From positions 620,001 to 684,000 of the forward strand of contig NZ_JACZEP010000002.1 of NCBI RefSeq assembly GCF_014863355.1: a DNA stretch of 64,000 nt. The letters are read 5' to 3'. Origin of the DNA: Aminobacter carboxidus. Lineage in GTDB: Bacteria; Pseudomonadota; Alphaproteobacteria; Rhizobiales; Rhizobiaceae. A program made the translations under genes and the position numbers. The notes below the pieces were generated by a model that saw only the letters and a list, made by a program, of their open reading frames with translations, was not told where the DNA came from and searched no databases. Shown one piece after another: positions 38,786 to 47,033 of the stretch; positions within the stretch are counted from its first letter, which is position 1; every line of letters begins with the position of its first letter.

Positions 38786-39253
38786 TTACTGCCTGGGCAT
38801 GAAGGCTTCGATCCAGTCCTTGGGAAAACGTCTCGGGCGGCCGTTTTCGCCAATGATCGCCGCTTCGACCTTGGCTTCGACCAGCACCTCGTCGCCGCGC
38901 TTCAGCTGCTGCGCCATGGTGATGCGAGCGCCTGAGATGTCCTGGGTCCGGGTTTCGATGGTCAAGATGTCGTCGATCCTGGCCGAAGCGCGGAAATCGA
39001 TCTCCATGCGCCTGACAACCCAGACGATCTTTTCGCCATGCTTGCCGTCGGCAAGTTCGGTGTGGTGGACGCCGGCAAGGCGCAGGAAATCCGAGCGGCC
39101 GCGTTCGAAGAATTCGAGATAGCGGGCATGGTAGACGACGCCTGAAAAGTCGGTGTCGGCATAGTAGACCCGTGCCATCAGCCGGTGGCCGAACGGTGTC
39201 AGGGCGCCGGAAAGGCCGGCCGCCAGCAAGTCCTGGTCAACATGATCCGCCAT
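38786..39253 (-). CDS. ybgC: Tol-Pal-associated acyl-CoA thioesterase YbgC
   Basis: Hot-dog-fold thioesterase of the 4-hydroxybenzoyl-CoA thioesterase family, 155 aa. The catalytic region YYADTDFSGVVYHARYLEFFERGR carries the conserved Asp in the position used by the family. It travels with tol-pal genes in most proteobacteria and is thought to act on phospholipid-related acyl-CoA. I chose the ATG at 39253 (MADHVDQD); 17 further in-frame residues upstream are not conserved in type. Confidence 0.92.
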   Translation of the reverse strand: MADHVDQDLLAAGLSGALTPFGHRLMARVYYADTDFSGVVYHARYLEFFERGRSDFLRLAGVHHTELADGKHGEKIVWVVRRMEIDFRASARIDDILTIETRTQDISGARITMAQQLKRGDEVLVEAKVEAAIIGENGRPRRFPKDWIEAFMPRQ

Positions 39254-39423
39254 CACAGGTCCCCATTCTACCCGTATCACCAGGATCATCCGGCGACAGG
39301 GCAAGGAAACCCGATGGCATTATCGGCGGCGCGGATCAAGAACTGTCTGGATAGCCCGCAGCCCGTTCGGTGAGGCCATGCCGCCTTGCCCTGGGCATGG
39401 AGCGGTGTCTTGCCTCGGTCGCG

Positions 39424-40245
39424 TCAGACCCTTTCGCTGTGCTGTTCGGCCAGCGTTCCGCTCTTTTCCTTGATGACGTTGGGCAGGCGAGGTTGCGTGT
39501 TGATCGGCCCCGGGCGCTTGCGCGAGAACACCAAAAGGTTGGTGCGCATTGCCGGCGGCATCAGCCATTGCAGCAGCGAGACAAAGGCAAAGCCTACCGC
39601 CGTTCCGCCGTGATATTTCGGCTTTCCATTGGAAATGTAGCCATGGTGCGACCAGCTTTCTTCGCCGAAAGCGCGCCTGATGCTGCCCAGGCTGTTCATG
39701 CGGTAGAATGTCGGGAACGCATCCTCCCGCGGCCGCTCGGGCCATACCAGCCGCATCATCCGGTCTTTCATCGTTTCCGGCACGAGATTGGTGCCGATGC
39801 CGACATAGCCGAGACGGTTCGGGGTGCGCGCGCAGAGCCAGCCGCCGGGCTTCAGCACCCGGTGAACTTCCCGCGCAAACTCCTTGGGATGCTCGACATG
39901 CTCGATCACCCATTCGCAGATGATCACATCGACGCTGGCGTCTTCCAGCGGCAGGCGGCCGCCTGCTTCCATGACAAGCGCCTCGTCGAGATGCGGGTGC
40001 GTCATCACCACCGGGTCGACGTCGATGCCGATGACTTTCCTGACGCGGCCATGGAAATTGCAGAACCACTTGCGGAATGGGGCGCTGCCCTGGTCGAAGC
40101 GGGAGCCGCGCCCGGCACCGAGGTCGACGACGACCATATCGGGATTCACAAGGGCGTTGACGCGCGTGTAGAACTCGATCGCCTCATCGTCTCGCGTAAA
40201 TCCGCCGGCCGCTGTCTCGGGCCGCCACCGGTCAACCACTGTCAT
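39424..40245 (-). CDS. Class I SAM-dependent methyltransferase
   Basis: Methyltransferase type 11, 273 aa. The SAM-binding motif I is VVVDLGAGRG near residue 38, then IGIDVDP (motif post I), DVIICEWVIEHVEHP and VLKPGGWLCARTPN. The C-terminal third (FYRMNSLGSIRRAFGEE...) resembles methyltransferases found near polysaccharide or glycolipid genes. The substrate is unknown. The start at 40245 has GGGGA a few bases upstream. It is divergent from the GH5 gene. Confidence 0.85.
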   Translation of the reverse strand: MTVVDRWRPETAAGGFTRDDEAIEFYTRVNALVNPDMVVVDLGAGRGSRFDQGSAPFRKWFCNFHGRVRKVIGIDVDPVVMTHPHLDEALVMEAGGRLPLEDASVDVIICEWVIEHVEHPKEFAREVHRVLKPGGWLCARTPNRLGYVGIGTNLVPETMKDRMMRLVWPERPREDAFPTFYRMNSLGSIRRAFGEESWSHHGYISNGKPKYHGGTAVGFAFVSLLQWLMPPAMRTNLLVFSRKRPGPINTQPRLPNVIKEKSGTLAEQHSERV

Positions 40246-40591
40246 CGCAATCCCCACCGCGCAGTCGATTGAATTCGGCCACAATAGCTGGCGCGCACAA
40301 ACAAATAACCAGTATGAGCAAACAAATCGGCAAGATCATTGTTTACGGTTAATCTGGGTGGTCATTCACTGTGGCGTTAAGTCATCCGCCGCGAATATGA
40401 AGCAGATTTCCATGACGAGCGTTTCAGGTCGTGCTCATCGAAGTATTATTTAGAAGATCCTTTAATTGGCTTTCGGCCTGGCTTTTCACCATGTTCTGCC
40501 TTGGGGCTTTCCTTTTCCCCGGCTTTTGGGCACCAGTTCCATCCGGGGCGAGCGGGGATGGCGGCAATGGCGGCGATGATCAGAACCTCAC
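40246..40591. other. Divergent intergenic region, no gene
   Basis: AT-richer DNA between the methyltransferase (minus) and the GH5 gene (plus). It must hold both promoters; the likely minus-strand promoter lies in the A/T-rich stretch 40290-40360. No RNA gene or small ORF with a ribosome-binding site was found. The frame of the GH5 gene is open from about 40501. Confidence 0.5.
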
Positions 40592-40696
40592 TAGAGCATT
40601 TCCGCTTTTCTTCGAATCGCGGAATCGCTCTATCTTCTTGTTTTTGCGCAATTCCGGACGGAAAACCGCTGCGCACTTTTCCTGGAATTGCTCTGA
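40592..40696. repeat. Rhizobial intergenic repeat with inverted ends
   Basis: About 105 bases beginning TAGAGCATTTCCG and ending GGAATTGCTCT; the ends are inverted copies of AGAGCAATTCC with one mismatch. The internal CAATTCCGGACGGAAAACCG and CGCACTTTTCCTGGAATTGC parts match, from memory, an abundant Mesorhizobium intergenic repeat. It abuts the start of the GH5 gene. Confidence 0.75.
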
Positions 40697-41910
40697 TGGC
40701 CATGCTGGGGCTGGCGCTGTCTGCCTGCGCGGCCAATGCCGCGACGTTCACGATGAAGCGCGGCATCAATCTCGATATCTGGGAGACCTGGCCCGGCGAA
40801 GACAAATGGGGCGATGCCAGCGTCATCCTGCCGTTTCCGGAATGGCGCAAGCGGCTCGGCGAAGGCGAGCTGAAAGCGCTCAAGGATGGCGGTTTCGACG
40901 TCGTGCGCATTCCCGTCGACCCGTCGGTGTTCCTGTCGAAAAAGACCGAGCCGTTGCGCGAACAACTGCTCGAGAGCGTCCTGGAATCGGCCCGCATGAT
41001 CAACGCTGCCGGGCTCAAGGCGGTCGTCGACCTTCACCTCATCTCGGCTGGCGGCAACGGGCAGGTCGGCATGGAAGAAGTGATGGGCGACCCGGCCAAT
41101 TTCGGCCGCTACGTCGAGCTGGTTCGGCACATGGGCCTCACCTTGGCCAAGGAAGATCCCGCCCAGGTCGCCTTCGAACTGATGAACGAGCCGGTCGTCG
41201 ATTGCGAGCCGAGTGAGGCCAAGGTCTGGCCCGAGCGTCTCAAGCGCCTCTATGCCGCCGCGCGCTCTTCGGCGACCCGGCTGACCTTGGTGTTGTCGGG
41301 CAGTTGCTGGGCAGGTGCCGAAGGTCTCGCCGCGCTCGACCCCAAGCAGATCCCCGACGACAATGTCATCTGGACGTTTCATTCCTACCAGCCGTTCCTG
41401 CTGACCACCCAAGGCGCCACGTGGGCCGGCGATTTCATCCGTTATGTCACCGAGCTGCCCTATCCGCCTTACTCCGTGCCCCGCGCCGAGCTCGACGCTG
41501 CCCTCGACAAGGTCAGGACGAAGATCAGGGCCGAGGCGCCGTTGCTGCGCCGTGCCGGCATGCTCGCATATCTCGATGAGCAGATCGCGCTCGTCGACAG
41601 CAAGGAAAAGCTCGAGGCCGAGCTCGACGCGCCGTTCCGACAGGTCGACACCTGGGCGAAGAAAAACGGTATCGCGCCCGAGAACATCTATCTCGGCGAG
41701 TTCGGCATGATCCGCCAGGAGTACAACAATCCCTATGTCATGCCCGGCGCCTGGCGCGCCGCCTATGTCAGCGACATGATCGCCCGCGCCGAGGCGCATG
41801 GCTTTGCCTGGTCGATCTGGGGCTACGGCGGCGCCTTCGGCATCGTCGACGAATTCGAAGGCCGCAAGGCCGAGCCTGATGTGCTGAAGGTGGTGCGAGG
41901 GCTGAAGTAG
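40696..41910 (+). CDS. Glycoside hydrolase family 5 protein (cellulase-like), exported
   Basis: Secreted or lipidated (beta/alpha)8 glycosidase, about 404 aa. RGINLDIWETW, VVRIPVDPSVF, FELMNEPV (acid/base Glu in NEP) and YLGEFGM (nucleophile Glu in GEFG) are the GH5 hallmarks. WTFHSYQPFLLT carries the active-site His and Tyr. The start is uncertain: ATG at 40696 gives a short hydrophobic leader with LSAC but no charged n-region. In-frame ATGs at 40558, 40567 and 40576 would translate the upstream repeat and supply charges (KPLRTF). The substrate is probably a beta-glucan or exopolysaccharide. Confidence 0.85.
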   Translation: MAMLGLALSACAANAATFTMKRGINLDIWETWPGEDKWGDASVILPFPEWRKRLGEGELKALKDGGFDVVRIPVDPSVFLSKKTEPLREQLLESVLESARMINAAGLKAVVDLHLISAGGNGQVGMEEVMGDPANFGRYVELVRHMGLTLAKEDPAQVAFELMNEPVVDCEPSEAKVWPERLKRLYAAARSSATRLTLVLSGSCWAGAEGLAALDPKQIPDDNVIWTFHSYQPFLLTTQGATWAGDFIRYVTELPYPPYSVPRAELDAALDKVRTKIRAEAPLLRRAGMLAYLDEQIALVDSKEKLEAELDAPFRQVDTWAKKNGIAPENIYLGEFGMIRQEYNNPYVMPGAWRAAYVSDMIARAEAHGFAWSIWGYGGAFGIVDEFEGRKAEPDVLKVVRGLK

Positions 41911-41922
41911 GGCGACCGCGCC

Positions 41923-42405
41923 TTATCGAACCTTGTGGCGCTCGAAGCGCTGCTCGCGCACGCCGCCCGACCACTGGTCACGCTCTTCTTCGGCAACGAG
42001 CGCGAAACCAAACCTCTCATAGAGGTGGCGGGCTGGCTTCAGCCCGTCGAATGTCGTGAGGTAGATGCCAGCAAAGCCGTTGACGTCGGCATGCGCGATG
42101 GCTTCGTCCATCAGCCGGCGGCCAAGCCCCGTGCCACGCGCCTTGTCGCTGGTGATGAACCAGCGCAGATGCGCCAGTGGCTCACCTTGTAACGGCGCCT
42201 CCAGGCTGATCGTGCCTAACAGCGCGCCATTGTCGTCGTCCTCGGCGGCGAAGAAGTCGAGGCCGGTCCTGAAACCGGTCATGAAAGCGGAAAGCTCACC
42301 GGCGACCTTGGCTTCGAAGGGCAGTCCAAAACCCCATTCGCGGGCGTAGTATTCGGCGTGCAGGCGAACGATGTCGGCTATCAGTCCGGGACGATAGCCT
42401 GGCAT
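41923..42405 (-). CDS. GNAT family N-acetyltransferase
   Basis: Acetyl-CoA-dependent acetyltransferase, 160 aa. Motif A with the pyrophosphate loop is TSDKARGTGLGRRLMDEAI; motif B is LYERFGFALVAEEE near the C-terminus. The substrate is not visible. It ends tail-to-tail with the GH5 gene and starts two bases after the ruvB stop, so it is probably transcribed with ruvB. Confidence 0.88.
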   Translation of the reverse strand: MPGYRPGLIADIVRLHAEYYAREWGFGLPFEAKVAGELSAFMTGFRTGLDFFAAEDDDNGALLGTISLEAPLQGEPLAHLRWFITSDKARGTGLGRRLMDEAIAHADVNGFAGIYLTTFDGLKPARHLYERFGFALVAEEERDQWSGGVREQRFERHKVR

Positions 42406-42407
42406 GC

Positions 42408-43448
42408 TCAGTCCTCTTCCTGGAACAGGTTGATCTGCTGGATCGCCAGGTCGCGCGGGATGTCGAGGCCGAGATGTTTCCAGGCGTTGGCCGTCAGCAC
42501 GCGGCCGCGCGGTGTGCGCTGGATGAAGCCCTGCTGGATCAGATAGGGCTCGATGATGTCTTCGATGGCATCGCGCGGCTCGGACAGGCCGGCGGCAATG
42601 GTCTCGATGCCGACGGGGCCGCCGCCAAAATTCATCGCGATCATCGAGAGATAGCGCCGGTCGAGCGAATCGAGGCCAAGCGCGTCGACCTCCAGCCGCG
42701 ACAGCGCCTCGTCGGCGATGCGGCGGTCGACGGGGCCGGAATCGGCCACGGATGCAAAATCGCGGACGCGCCGCAACAGGCGGCCGGCGATGCGCGGGGT
42801 GCCGCGGGCGCGCCGCGCAATCTCGACGGCGCCGTCGTCGGCGAGCGGCATGCCGAGGATGCGGGCGCCGCGCCGCACGATCAGCTCCAGTTCCTCGACC
42901 GTATAGAAATTGAGTCGGACGGGGATGCCGAAGCGGTCGCGCAGTGGGTTGGTCAAAAGGCCAAGGCGCGTGGTCGCGGCCACCAGCGTGAACTTGGCGA
43001 GGTCGATCTTGACCGAGCGTGCCGCCGGGCCTTCGCCGATGATCAGGTCGAGTTGATAGTCCTCCATCGCGGGATAGAGGATTTCTTCGACCGCCGGGTT
43101 GAGGCGGTGGATCTCGTCGATGAACAGCACATCACGTTCTTCGAGATTGGTCAGCAGGGCAGCCAGATCGCCTGCTTTGGCGATGACCGGGCCCGAGGTC
43201 GAGCGAAAATTGACGCCGAGCTCGCGGGCCATGATCTGCGCCATCGTCGTCTTGCCGAGGCCGGGCGGTCCGACGAACAGTACGTGGTCGAGCGCTTCGC
43301 CACGACCCTTGGCGGCCTCGATGAAGATCTTGAGGTTGGCGCGCGCCGCCGCCTGGCCGACGAAATCGTCAAGCGTTTGCGGCCGCAGGCTGTTGTCGGC
43401 ATCCTCGCCGCGCTTGTCGGGGGTAATGAGACGGTCAGGCGAGTTCAT
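42408..43448 (-). CDS. ruvB: Holliday junction DNA helicase RuvB
   Basis: AAA+ motor that drives branch migration with RuvA, 346 aa. Walker A is GPPGLGKTT, Walker B is LFIDEIHRL, sensor 1 is in VAATTRLG, the arginine finger region is LRDRFGI, and a C-terminal winged helix binds DNA ([20 protein letters not shown]). It begins 40 bases downstream of ruvA and is followed by a GNAT gene two bases on. Confidence 0.98.
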   Translation of the reverse strand: MNSPDRLITPDKRGEDADNSLRPQTLDDFVGQAAARANLKIFIEAAKGRGEALDHVLFVGPPGLGKTTMAQIMARELGVNFRSTSGPVIAKAGDLAALLTNLEERDVLFIDEIHRLNPAVEEILYPAMEDYQLDLIIGEGPAARSVKIDLAKFTLVAATTRLGLLTNPLRDRFGIPVRLNFYTVEELELIVRRGARILGMPLADDGAVEIARRARGTPRIAGRLLRRVRDFASVADSGPVDRRIADEALSRLEVDALGLDSLDRRYLSMIAMNFGGGPVGIETIAAGLSEPRDAIEDIIEPYLIQQGFIQRTPRGRVLTANAWKHLGLDIPRDLAIQQINLFQEED

Positions 43449-43488
43449 GCGTCCGTCCTCGCACGGCGATTGACCGCGGGCAAGACGC

Positions 43489-44109
43489 TCACCGCGCCAG
43501 CTCCTTCAGGCCGAAGCGGATCAGCTTGGACGAATCGGCGTCGTCGCCGGCACTCTTCATGGCGGCGGCAATGGCGTTGGCGGCGATGTCGCGGGAATAG
43601 CCGAGATTGACCAGCGCCGAGACCGCGTCGGCGATCGGGGCAGGGGCGACGCCTTCGCCGAGTTCCTGCTTCAGGCCGATGGTGCCGGAGGCTTCGCCGG
43701 CAAAGGCCGGAGCCTTGTTCTTGAGCTCGGTGACGATGCGCTCAGCGACCTTCTTGCCGACGCCGGGAGCACGGCTGACCATGGCGATGTCGCGCAGCGC
43801 AATGGCATTGGCGAGGTCGGACGGCGCCAGCGTCGACAGGATCGCCAGTGCCACCTTGGCGCCGACGCCCTGTACATTGGCCATCAAAAGCTTGAACCAC
43901 TCGCGCTCGAGTTCGGTCTTGAAGCCGTAGAGCCGGATCATGTCCTCGCGAACATAGGTTTCGATGAACAGGACGGCGGCTTCTCCGGCGCCGGGCAAGG
44001 CGGCGAGCGTGCGCGTCGAGCAAAAAGCGACGTAGCCGACGCCATGCACGTCGAGCACGCAGAAATCCTCTCCGATCTCGTCGACGGTGCCCTTCAACTT
44101 GCCGATCAT
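43489..44109 (-). CDS. ruvA: Holliday junction DNA helicase subunit RuvA
   Basis: DNA-junction-binding tetramer subunit, 206 aa. The N-terminal OB fold ([20 protein letters not shown]), paired helix-hairpin-helix motifs ([13 protein letters not shown] and [13 protein letters not shown]) and the C-terminal domain III that contacts RuvB ([10 protein letters not shown]) are all present. A toxin-antitoxin pair lies just upstream, between it and ruvC. Confidence 0.97.
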   Translation of the reverse strand: MIGKLKGTVDEIGEDFCVLDVHGVGYVAFCSTRTLAALPGAGEAAVLFIETYVREDMIRLYGFKTELEREWFKLLMANVQGVGAKVALAILSTLAPSDLANAIALRDIAMVSRAPGVGKKVAERIVTELKNKAPAFAGEASGTIGLKQELGEGVAPAPIADAVSALVNLGYSRDIAANAIAAAMKSAGDDADSSKLIRFGLKELAR

Positions 44110-44122
44110 GTTTCAAGCCTCG

Positions 44123-44536
44123 TCATGGATGGGTGTCGGGAGCGATGATTTCGAGATCAGGGAAATAGGTGCGGTAGCCATTGGGATCACGTGTCAGCAC
44201 AGCATAGCCGCGAATGGCCGCGTGGGCTCCGATGAGGAAGTCCGGCAACGCCTTTTCCCGGGGACCTCCGCGACGCCGATAAAGCAGAAATGCCCTGGAC
44301 GCGGCAAAGGCCGCATCCCAAGGCAGGCTCTCCCGGCGAAAGTCGTCTTCCGGCAGCGCGAGATCGACCGCGTCGACCGAATCGTAGCGGATCGAGAATT
44401 CCGAATAGACGATCTGGTTGATGATCACGCTGCCGCGCTTGCGTGCTTTCTCCAACTGGCCGCGGGACCATTTGAGCCAGACGGGGTCTCGAACCGCGAT
44501 ATCAACCAGGACGGTGGTATCCACCAGCGTTGCCAA
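44123..44536 (-). CDS. PIN domain toxin (VapC-like)
   Basis: Predicted ribonuclease toxin of 137 aa. The acidic PIN residues are Asp6 (TLVDTTVLVD), Glu in NQIVYSEFS, Asp in LPDFLIGAHA and Asp in LTRDPNGY. VapC-type toxins cleave tRNA or rRNA. It begins two bases after the AbrB-type antitoxin stop and ends 13 bases before ruvA, so it is embedded in the ruv locus and may be co-transcribed with ruvAB. Confidence 0.88.
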   Translation of the reverse strand: MATLVDTTVLVDIAVRDPVWLKWSRGQLEKARKRGSVIINQIVYSEFSIRYDSVDAVDLALPEDDFRRESLPWDAAFAASRAFLLYRRRGGPREKALPDFLIGAHAAIRGYAVLTRDPNGYRTYFPDLEIIAPDTHP

Positions 44537-44538
44537 GC

Positions 44539-44790
44539 TCAGCGATCCCTGGTCAGCGCCATCACATCGTCGGCGCTCATCGCCTGGTCGCCAGTTCCTT
44601 CCAGCCGGTCGAGCACCGCAAGAAAGCGGTCGAGGCGTTCGCGGTCGGCGAGCCGTCCAATGTCATCCTTGGGCACGATGGTGATCTTGCCACCTTCGAT
44701 GCCAAAGATGACCTCGCTGTTGGCGGCGATGCCGAATGTCTCGCGTAGATCGCGCGGGATCGTCACCTGACCCTTGCTGGTAACACGCAT
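44539..44790 (-). CDS. AbrB/MazE-type antitoxin
   Basis: DNA-binding antitoxin of 83 aa. The N-terminal swapped-hairpin AbrB domain is clear (MRVTSKGQVTIPRDLRETFG, then IEGGKITIVPKD). The C-terminal part, from about residue 48, should bind and neutralise the PIN toxin. A palindrome-like CTTAC-AA-GTAAG lies just upstream and may be its operator. Confidence 0.9.
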   Translation of the reverse strand: MRVTSKGQVTIPRDLRETFGIAANSEVIFGIEGGKITIVPKDDIGRLADRERLDRFLAVLDRLEGTGDQAMSADDVMALTRDR

Positions 44791-44805
44791 GGAAATGTCC
44801 TTATT

Positions 44806-44817
44806 CTTACAAGTAAG
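44806..44817. promoter_or_regulatory. Candidate operator of the PIN/AbrB pair
   Basis: CTTAC (44806-44810), AA, GTAAG (44813-44817) is a perfect short palindrome in an AT-rich stretch, 15 bases before the antitoxin start. It is a plausible AbrB-domain binding site for autoregulation. Confidence 0.45.
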
Positions 44818-44850
44818 GAATATTCCAACGCGCGGAACAAGTCAAGAACA

Positions 44851-45372
44851 TCACGCATTCGCGGCGGCGAGTGCCGCCAGCCGGTAGGCCGGGCTTTGGC
44901 GGTGATGGGCGTGGCAGATGGCGATCGCCAGCGCGTCGGCGGCGTCGGCGGTGTCGAACACGGCCTTGGGCAGCAGCACCTTGACCATCATGGCGATCTG
45001 TTTCTTGTCGCCATGGCCGACGCCGATGACCGCCTTCTTCACCGCATTGGGCGAATACTCGGCCACCACCAGCCCGGCGCGCGCCGGCACCAGCATGGCG
45101 ATGCCGCGCGCCTGGCCAAGCTTCAGCGTCGCGGTGGCGTCCTTGTTGACGAAGGTCGCCTCGACAGCCGCTTCATGCGGCATCTCGCGGTGGAGGACGT
45201 CGGCTAGGCCGTCATGCAACTGGCAAAGCCGGCTGGCAAGCGCTGCCTTGTTGTCGGAACGCACCGTGCCGGCGGCGACAAAGCGCAGCGAATTGCCGAG
45301 GCTTTCGATGATACCCCAGCCGGTGCGCTGGAGCCCCGGGTCGATGCCGATGATCCGAATCGTCTCTCTCAT
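44851..45372 (-). CDS. ruvC: Crossover junction endonuclease RuvC
   Basis: Holliday-junction resolvase with an RNase H fold, 173 aa. The catalytic acidic residues are in [14 protein letters not shown] (first Asp), [12 protein letters not shown] (Glu), and the C-terminal [15 protein letters not shown] (two Asp). It is the first gene of the ruv locus. A gap of 60 bases and a toxin-antitoxin pair separate it from ruvA. Confidence 0.97.
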   Translation of the reverse strand: MRETIRIIGIDPGLQRTGWGIIESLGNSLRFVAAGTVRSDNKAALASRLCQLHDGLADVLHREMPHEAAVEATFVNKDATATLKLGQARGIAMLVPARAGLVVAEYSPNAVKKAVIGVGHGDKKQIAMMVKVLLPKAVFDTADAADALAIAICHAHHRQSPAYRLAALAAANA

Positions 45373-45462
45373 TCCGCGAACTCTATCTTCACGGTGACAA
45401 GACGCCAGAAAAATGTGAACAAAACAGAAACAAATCCCGCGTCGCCGCAGGGAGTTTGCTGC

Positions 45463-45999
45463 CTAGTTGCGGGCAAATGCGGTGTTGAGCAGGCTGATCT
45501 GGTCGGAGACGGGGTTGCTGCGGCGCATCGCCTGCACCGGCACGACGGTTGTGCCGTTGCCGTAGATCTCTTCGTCCATGCGGCGCACATGCGCCTGCAG
45601 GCGCAGCGAACGACGCACCAGATCGACGAAATCGCCGGGCAATTCGTTCCAACCGGCGGCGTCGTCATGGGCGGAAGCCGTGTCGAGCCGCACCTTGGAT
45701 TTCTCCGAGGCAACCTGGTCGCGGGTCATTTCGCCGGAGTTGGCGGCGCGCTGCAAAAGCAGCCACGAGGCGATCTGCATCAGGCGCGTGGTCAGGCGCA
45801 TCGATTCGGCGGCGTAGAGCGTGGCGGCAAGCCGCGACAGCTTCTTGGCCTCGACGCGGCCGGCACCGTCGAGGTACTCGGCGGCCTGTTCGACCAGCCC
45901 CATGCCCTCATTGTAGAGGGGTTTGAAGGACGGCGAAAACACCCGCCTTTCGGCGAGCTTGATCGTGTTTGCGCTTTCCCTCGAAGGCTCGTTCATCAT
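45463..45999 (-). CDS. rcdA: DUF1465 protein, RcdA (regulator of CtrA degradation)
   Basis: Adaptor of the CpdR-RcdA-PopA system that delivers CtrA and other substrates to ClpXP, about 178 aa. The DUF1465 core is evident (YNEGMGLVEQAAEYLDG, then AAESMRLTTRLMQIASWLLL), forming a helical bundle with a disordered C-terminal tail. Two adjacent ATGs (45999, 45996) follow GCAGGGTAGCG; either may be used. The promoter region carries a perfect CtrA consensus site, matching the CtrA control of rcdA known in Caulobacter. Confidence 0.88.
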   Translation of the reverse strand: MMNEPSRESANTIKLAERRVFSPSFKPLYNEGMGLVEQAAEYLDGAGRVEAKKLSRLAATLYAAESMRLTTRLMQIASWLLLQRAANSGEMTRDQVASEKSKVRLDTASAHDDAAGWNELPGDFVDLVRRSLRLQAHVRRMDEEIYGNGTTVVPVQAMRRSNPVSDQISLLNTAFARN

Positions 46000-46183
46000 C
46001 GCTACCCTGCAACCCTGTTCGCGTTCTGCCCGTCTTTTGCGACGGATTCTGCGCGGCCCGCTCCTATACGCCAAGCCCGATGAAAATGCGCTTCCGACTG
46101 TGCGAACGCAAGCGCATGTTTAACAAAGGGTTAACGCGCCGGATCGGGACACTTTTGGAGGGTGTTCCCTGGCGCGCGGGCGA
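46000..46183. other. rcdA upstream region, no gene
   Basis: Promoter region of rcdA with a CtrA box at 46120-46135. The T-run of the next terminator borders it on the right. Confidence 0.55.
46120..46135. promoter_or_regulatory. CtrA box upstream of rcdA
   Basis: TTAA (46120-46123), CAAAGGG, TTAAC (46131-46135): exact TTAA-N7-TTAAC. It lies about 125 bases before the rcdA start. Confidence 0.7.
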
Positions 46184-46213
46184 AAAAAAAGAGCCGCGGA
46201 AAAGCGCGGCTCT
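46183..46213 (-). terminator. Strong rho-independent terminator
   Basis: Nine perfect base pairs, six-base loop CTTTTC and eight T residues on the minus strand. It ends either the candidate small RNA or the oxidase-like gene. Confidence 0.93.
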
Positions 46214-46285
46214 CAGGAGTTTAACAGGGAGGCGTCAAACAAAGTGGCTCCAACCACTCGGTAAGAATCCAGATGACTGGATACA
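46184..46285 (-). ncRNA. Candidate small RNA with three hairpins and a strong terminator
   Basis: Read on the minus strand: ATCCAG-TCAT-CTGGAT (46282-46267), AGTGG-TTGGAG-CCACT (46258-46243), an unpaired stretch containing GCCTCCCTG (anti-Shine-Dalgarno-like), then a perfect 9-base terminator stem (AGAGCCGCG/CGCGGCTCT, 46213-46190) with eight T residues. There is no coding frame. It could also be the 3' UTR of the gene at 46413. I cannot assign it to a named family. Confidence 0.55.
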
Positions 46286-46412
46286 CACAGTAAACACTGG
46301 GAATGCTTAATGGGCGCTTAAGATCGGTACCGATTTCGCCTTTTGGCGCGTTAGACTGTGCCGGCACGGCACAACGACGCGGCGTTTCCGGCAGGCCCGA
46401 TCTTATGCCGAC
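46286..46412. other. Region between the small RNA candidate and the oxidase-like gene
   Basis: Contains the palindrome ATCGGTACCGAT (46322-46333) and CGCCTTTTGGCG. No gene. It must contain the small RNA promoter if that RNA is independent; I see no convincing -35/-10 pair. Confidence 0.4.
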
Positions 46413-46790
46413 TCAGGACTTCCACACCGTTGGCAGGGCGATGAAGGCAAACAGGAACATCGCGGCGTAAAAGCCCATTGACGATATCGCAACCAGCGGT
46501 TCGATCGCCGCATTGCCGCCGAGCAGGAAGAACAGCCCGACAAGAAGGCCGATGCCGCTGACCGCCGTCAGCCAGAAATGGAGCTTGGCCAGCATCTTGT
46601 CCCGTGCCGCCGGAAACAGGTGGTAAAAGAAGGCGAACACCGCCGACATCAGCCAGCCTGCCACCATGGTGTGGGCATGGACCGGCATCTGGCTGTGGTC
46701 CTGGCTGATCGACATGTGCAGACCGAGCGCCATGCCGCACAGCGCGTAGACGACAGCTAGCGTGAAGAAGTTCCGTGCTACCCCTTGCAT
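46413..46790 (-). CDS. Small haem-copper-oxidase subunit I-like membrane protein
   Basis: A 125-aa protein with four predicted helices that resembles one piece of cbb3/NorB-type subunit I. Conserved histidines are at 25, 32, 38, 40, 57 and 71, with the family-like stretch HMSISQDHSQMPVHAHTMVA and GWLMSAVFAFFYHLFP. It is far too short to be an oxidase and lacks a full copper-haem site. Such stand-alone proteins are common in rhizobia with no agreed function. I chose the ATG at 46790; an upstream open frame has no family character. Confidence 0.75.
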   Translation of the reverse strand: MQGVARNFFTLAVVYALCGMALGLHMSISQDHSQMPVHAHTMVAGWLMSAVFAFFYHLFPAARDKMLAKLHFWLTAVSGIGLLVGLFFLLGGNAAIEPLVAISSMGFYAAMFLFAFIALPTVWKS

Positions 46791-47033
46791 TGTATTGTCC
46801 TCATGCCTTTTCCCCTGAGGGAATGGGTTTGACCTTCGGCCCAGCAGGCCGCCATGCGGTGCATGTGCACCGGACGTGTTTCCGCCGCATGCCGCGCGAC
46901 CGGGCGGCATGGATGTTGTGCAGTTACATTGGATCGATGTGCCGGGCGTTCGCCTCCCCGCGGCCCGGCTTCTGGACAAGCGCCATCCCCCGACGGCGCA
47001 CCGCAGGCTAGCACGAACAACCTTGTCGCAGCC

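Noticed and set aside
40592-40696. Miniature transposon (MITE) with target-site duplication
   Set aside because: Inverted ends are present, but I cannot see a flanking direct duplication. I list it only as a repeat.
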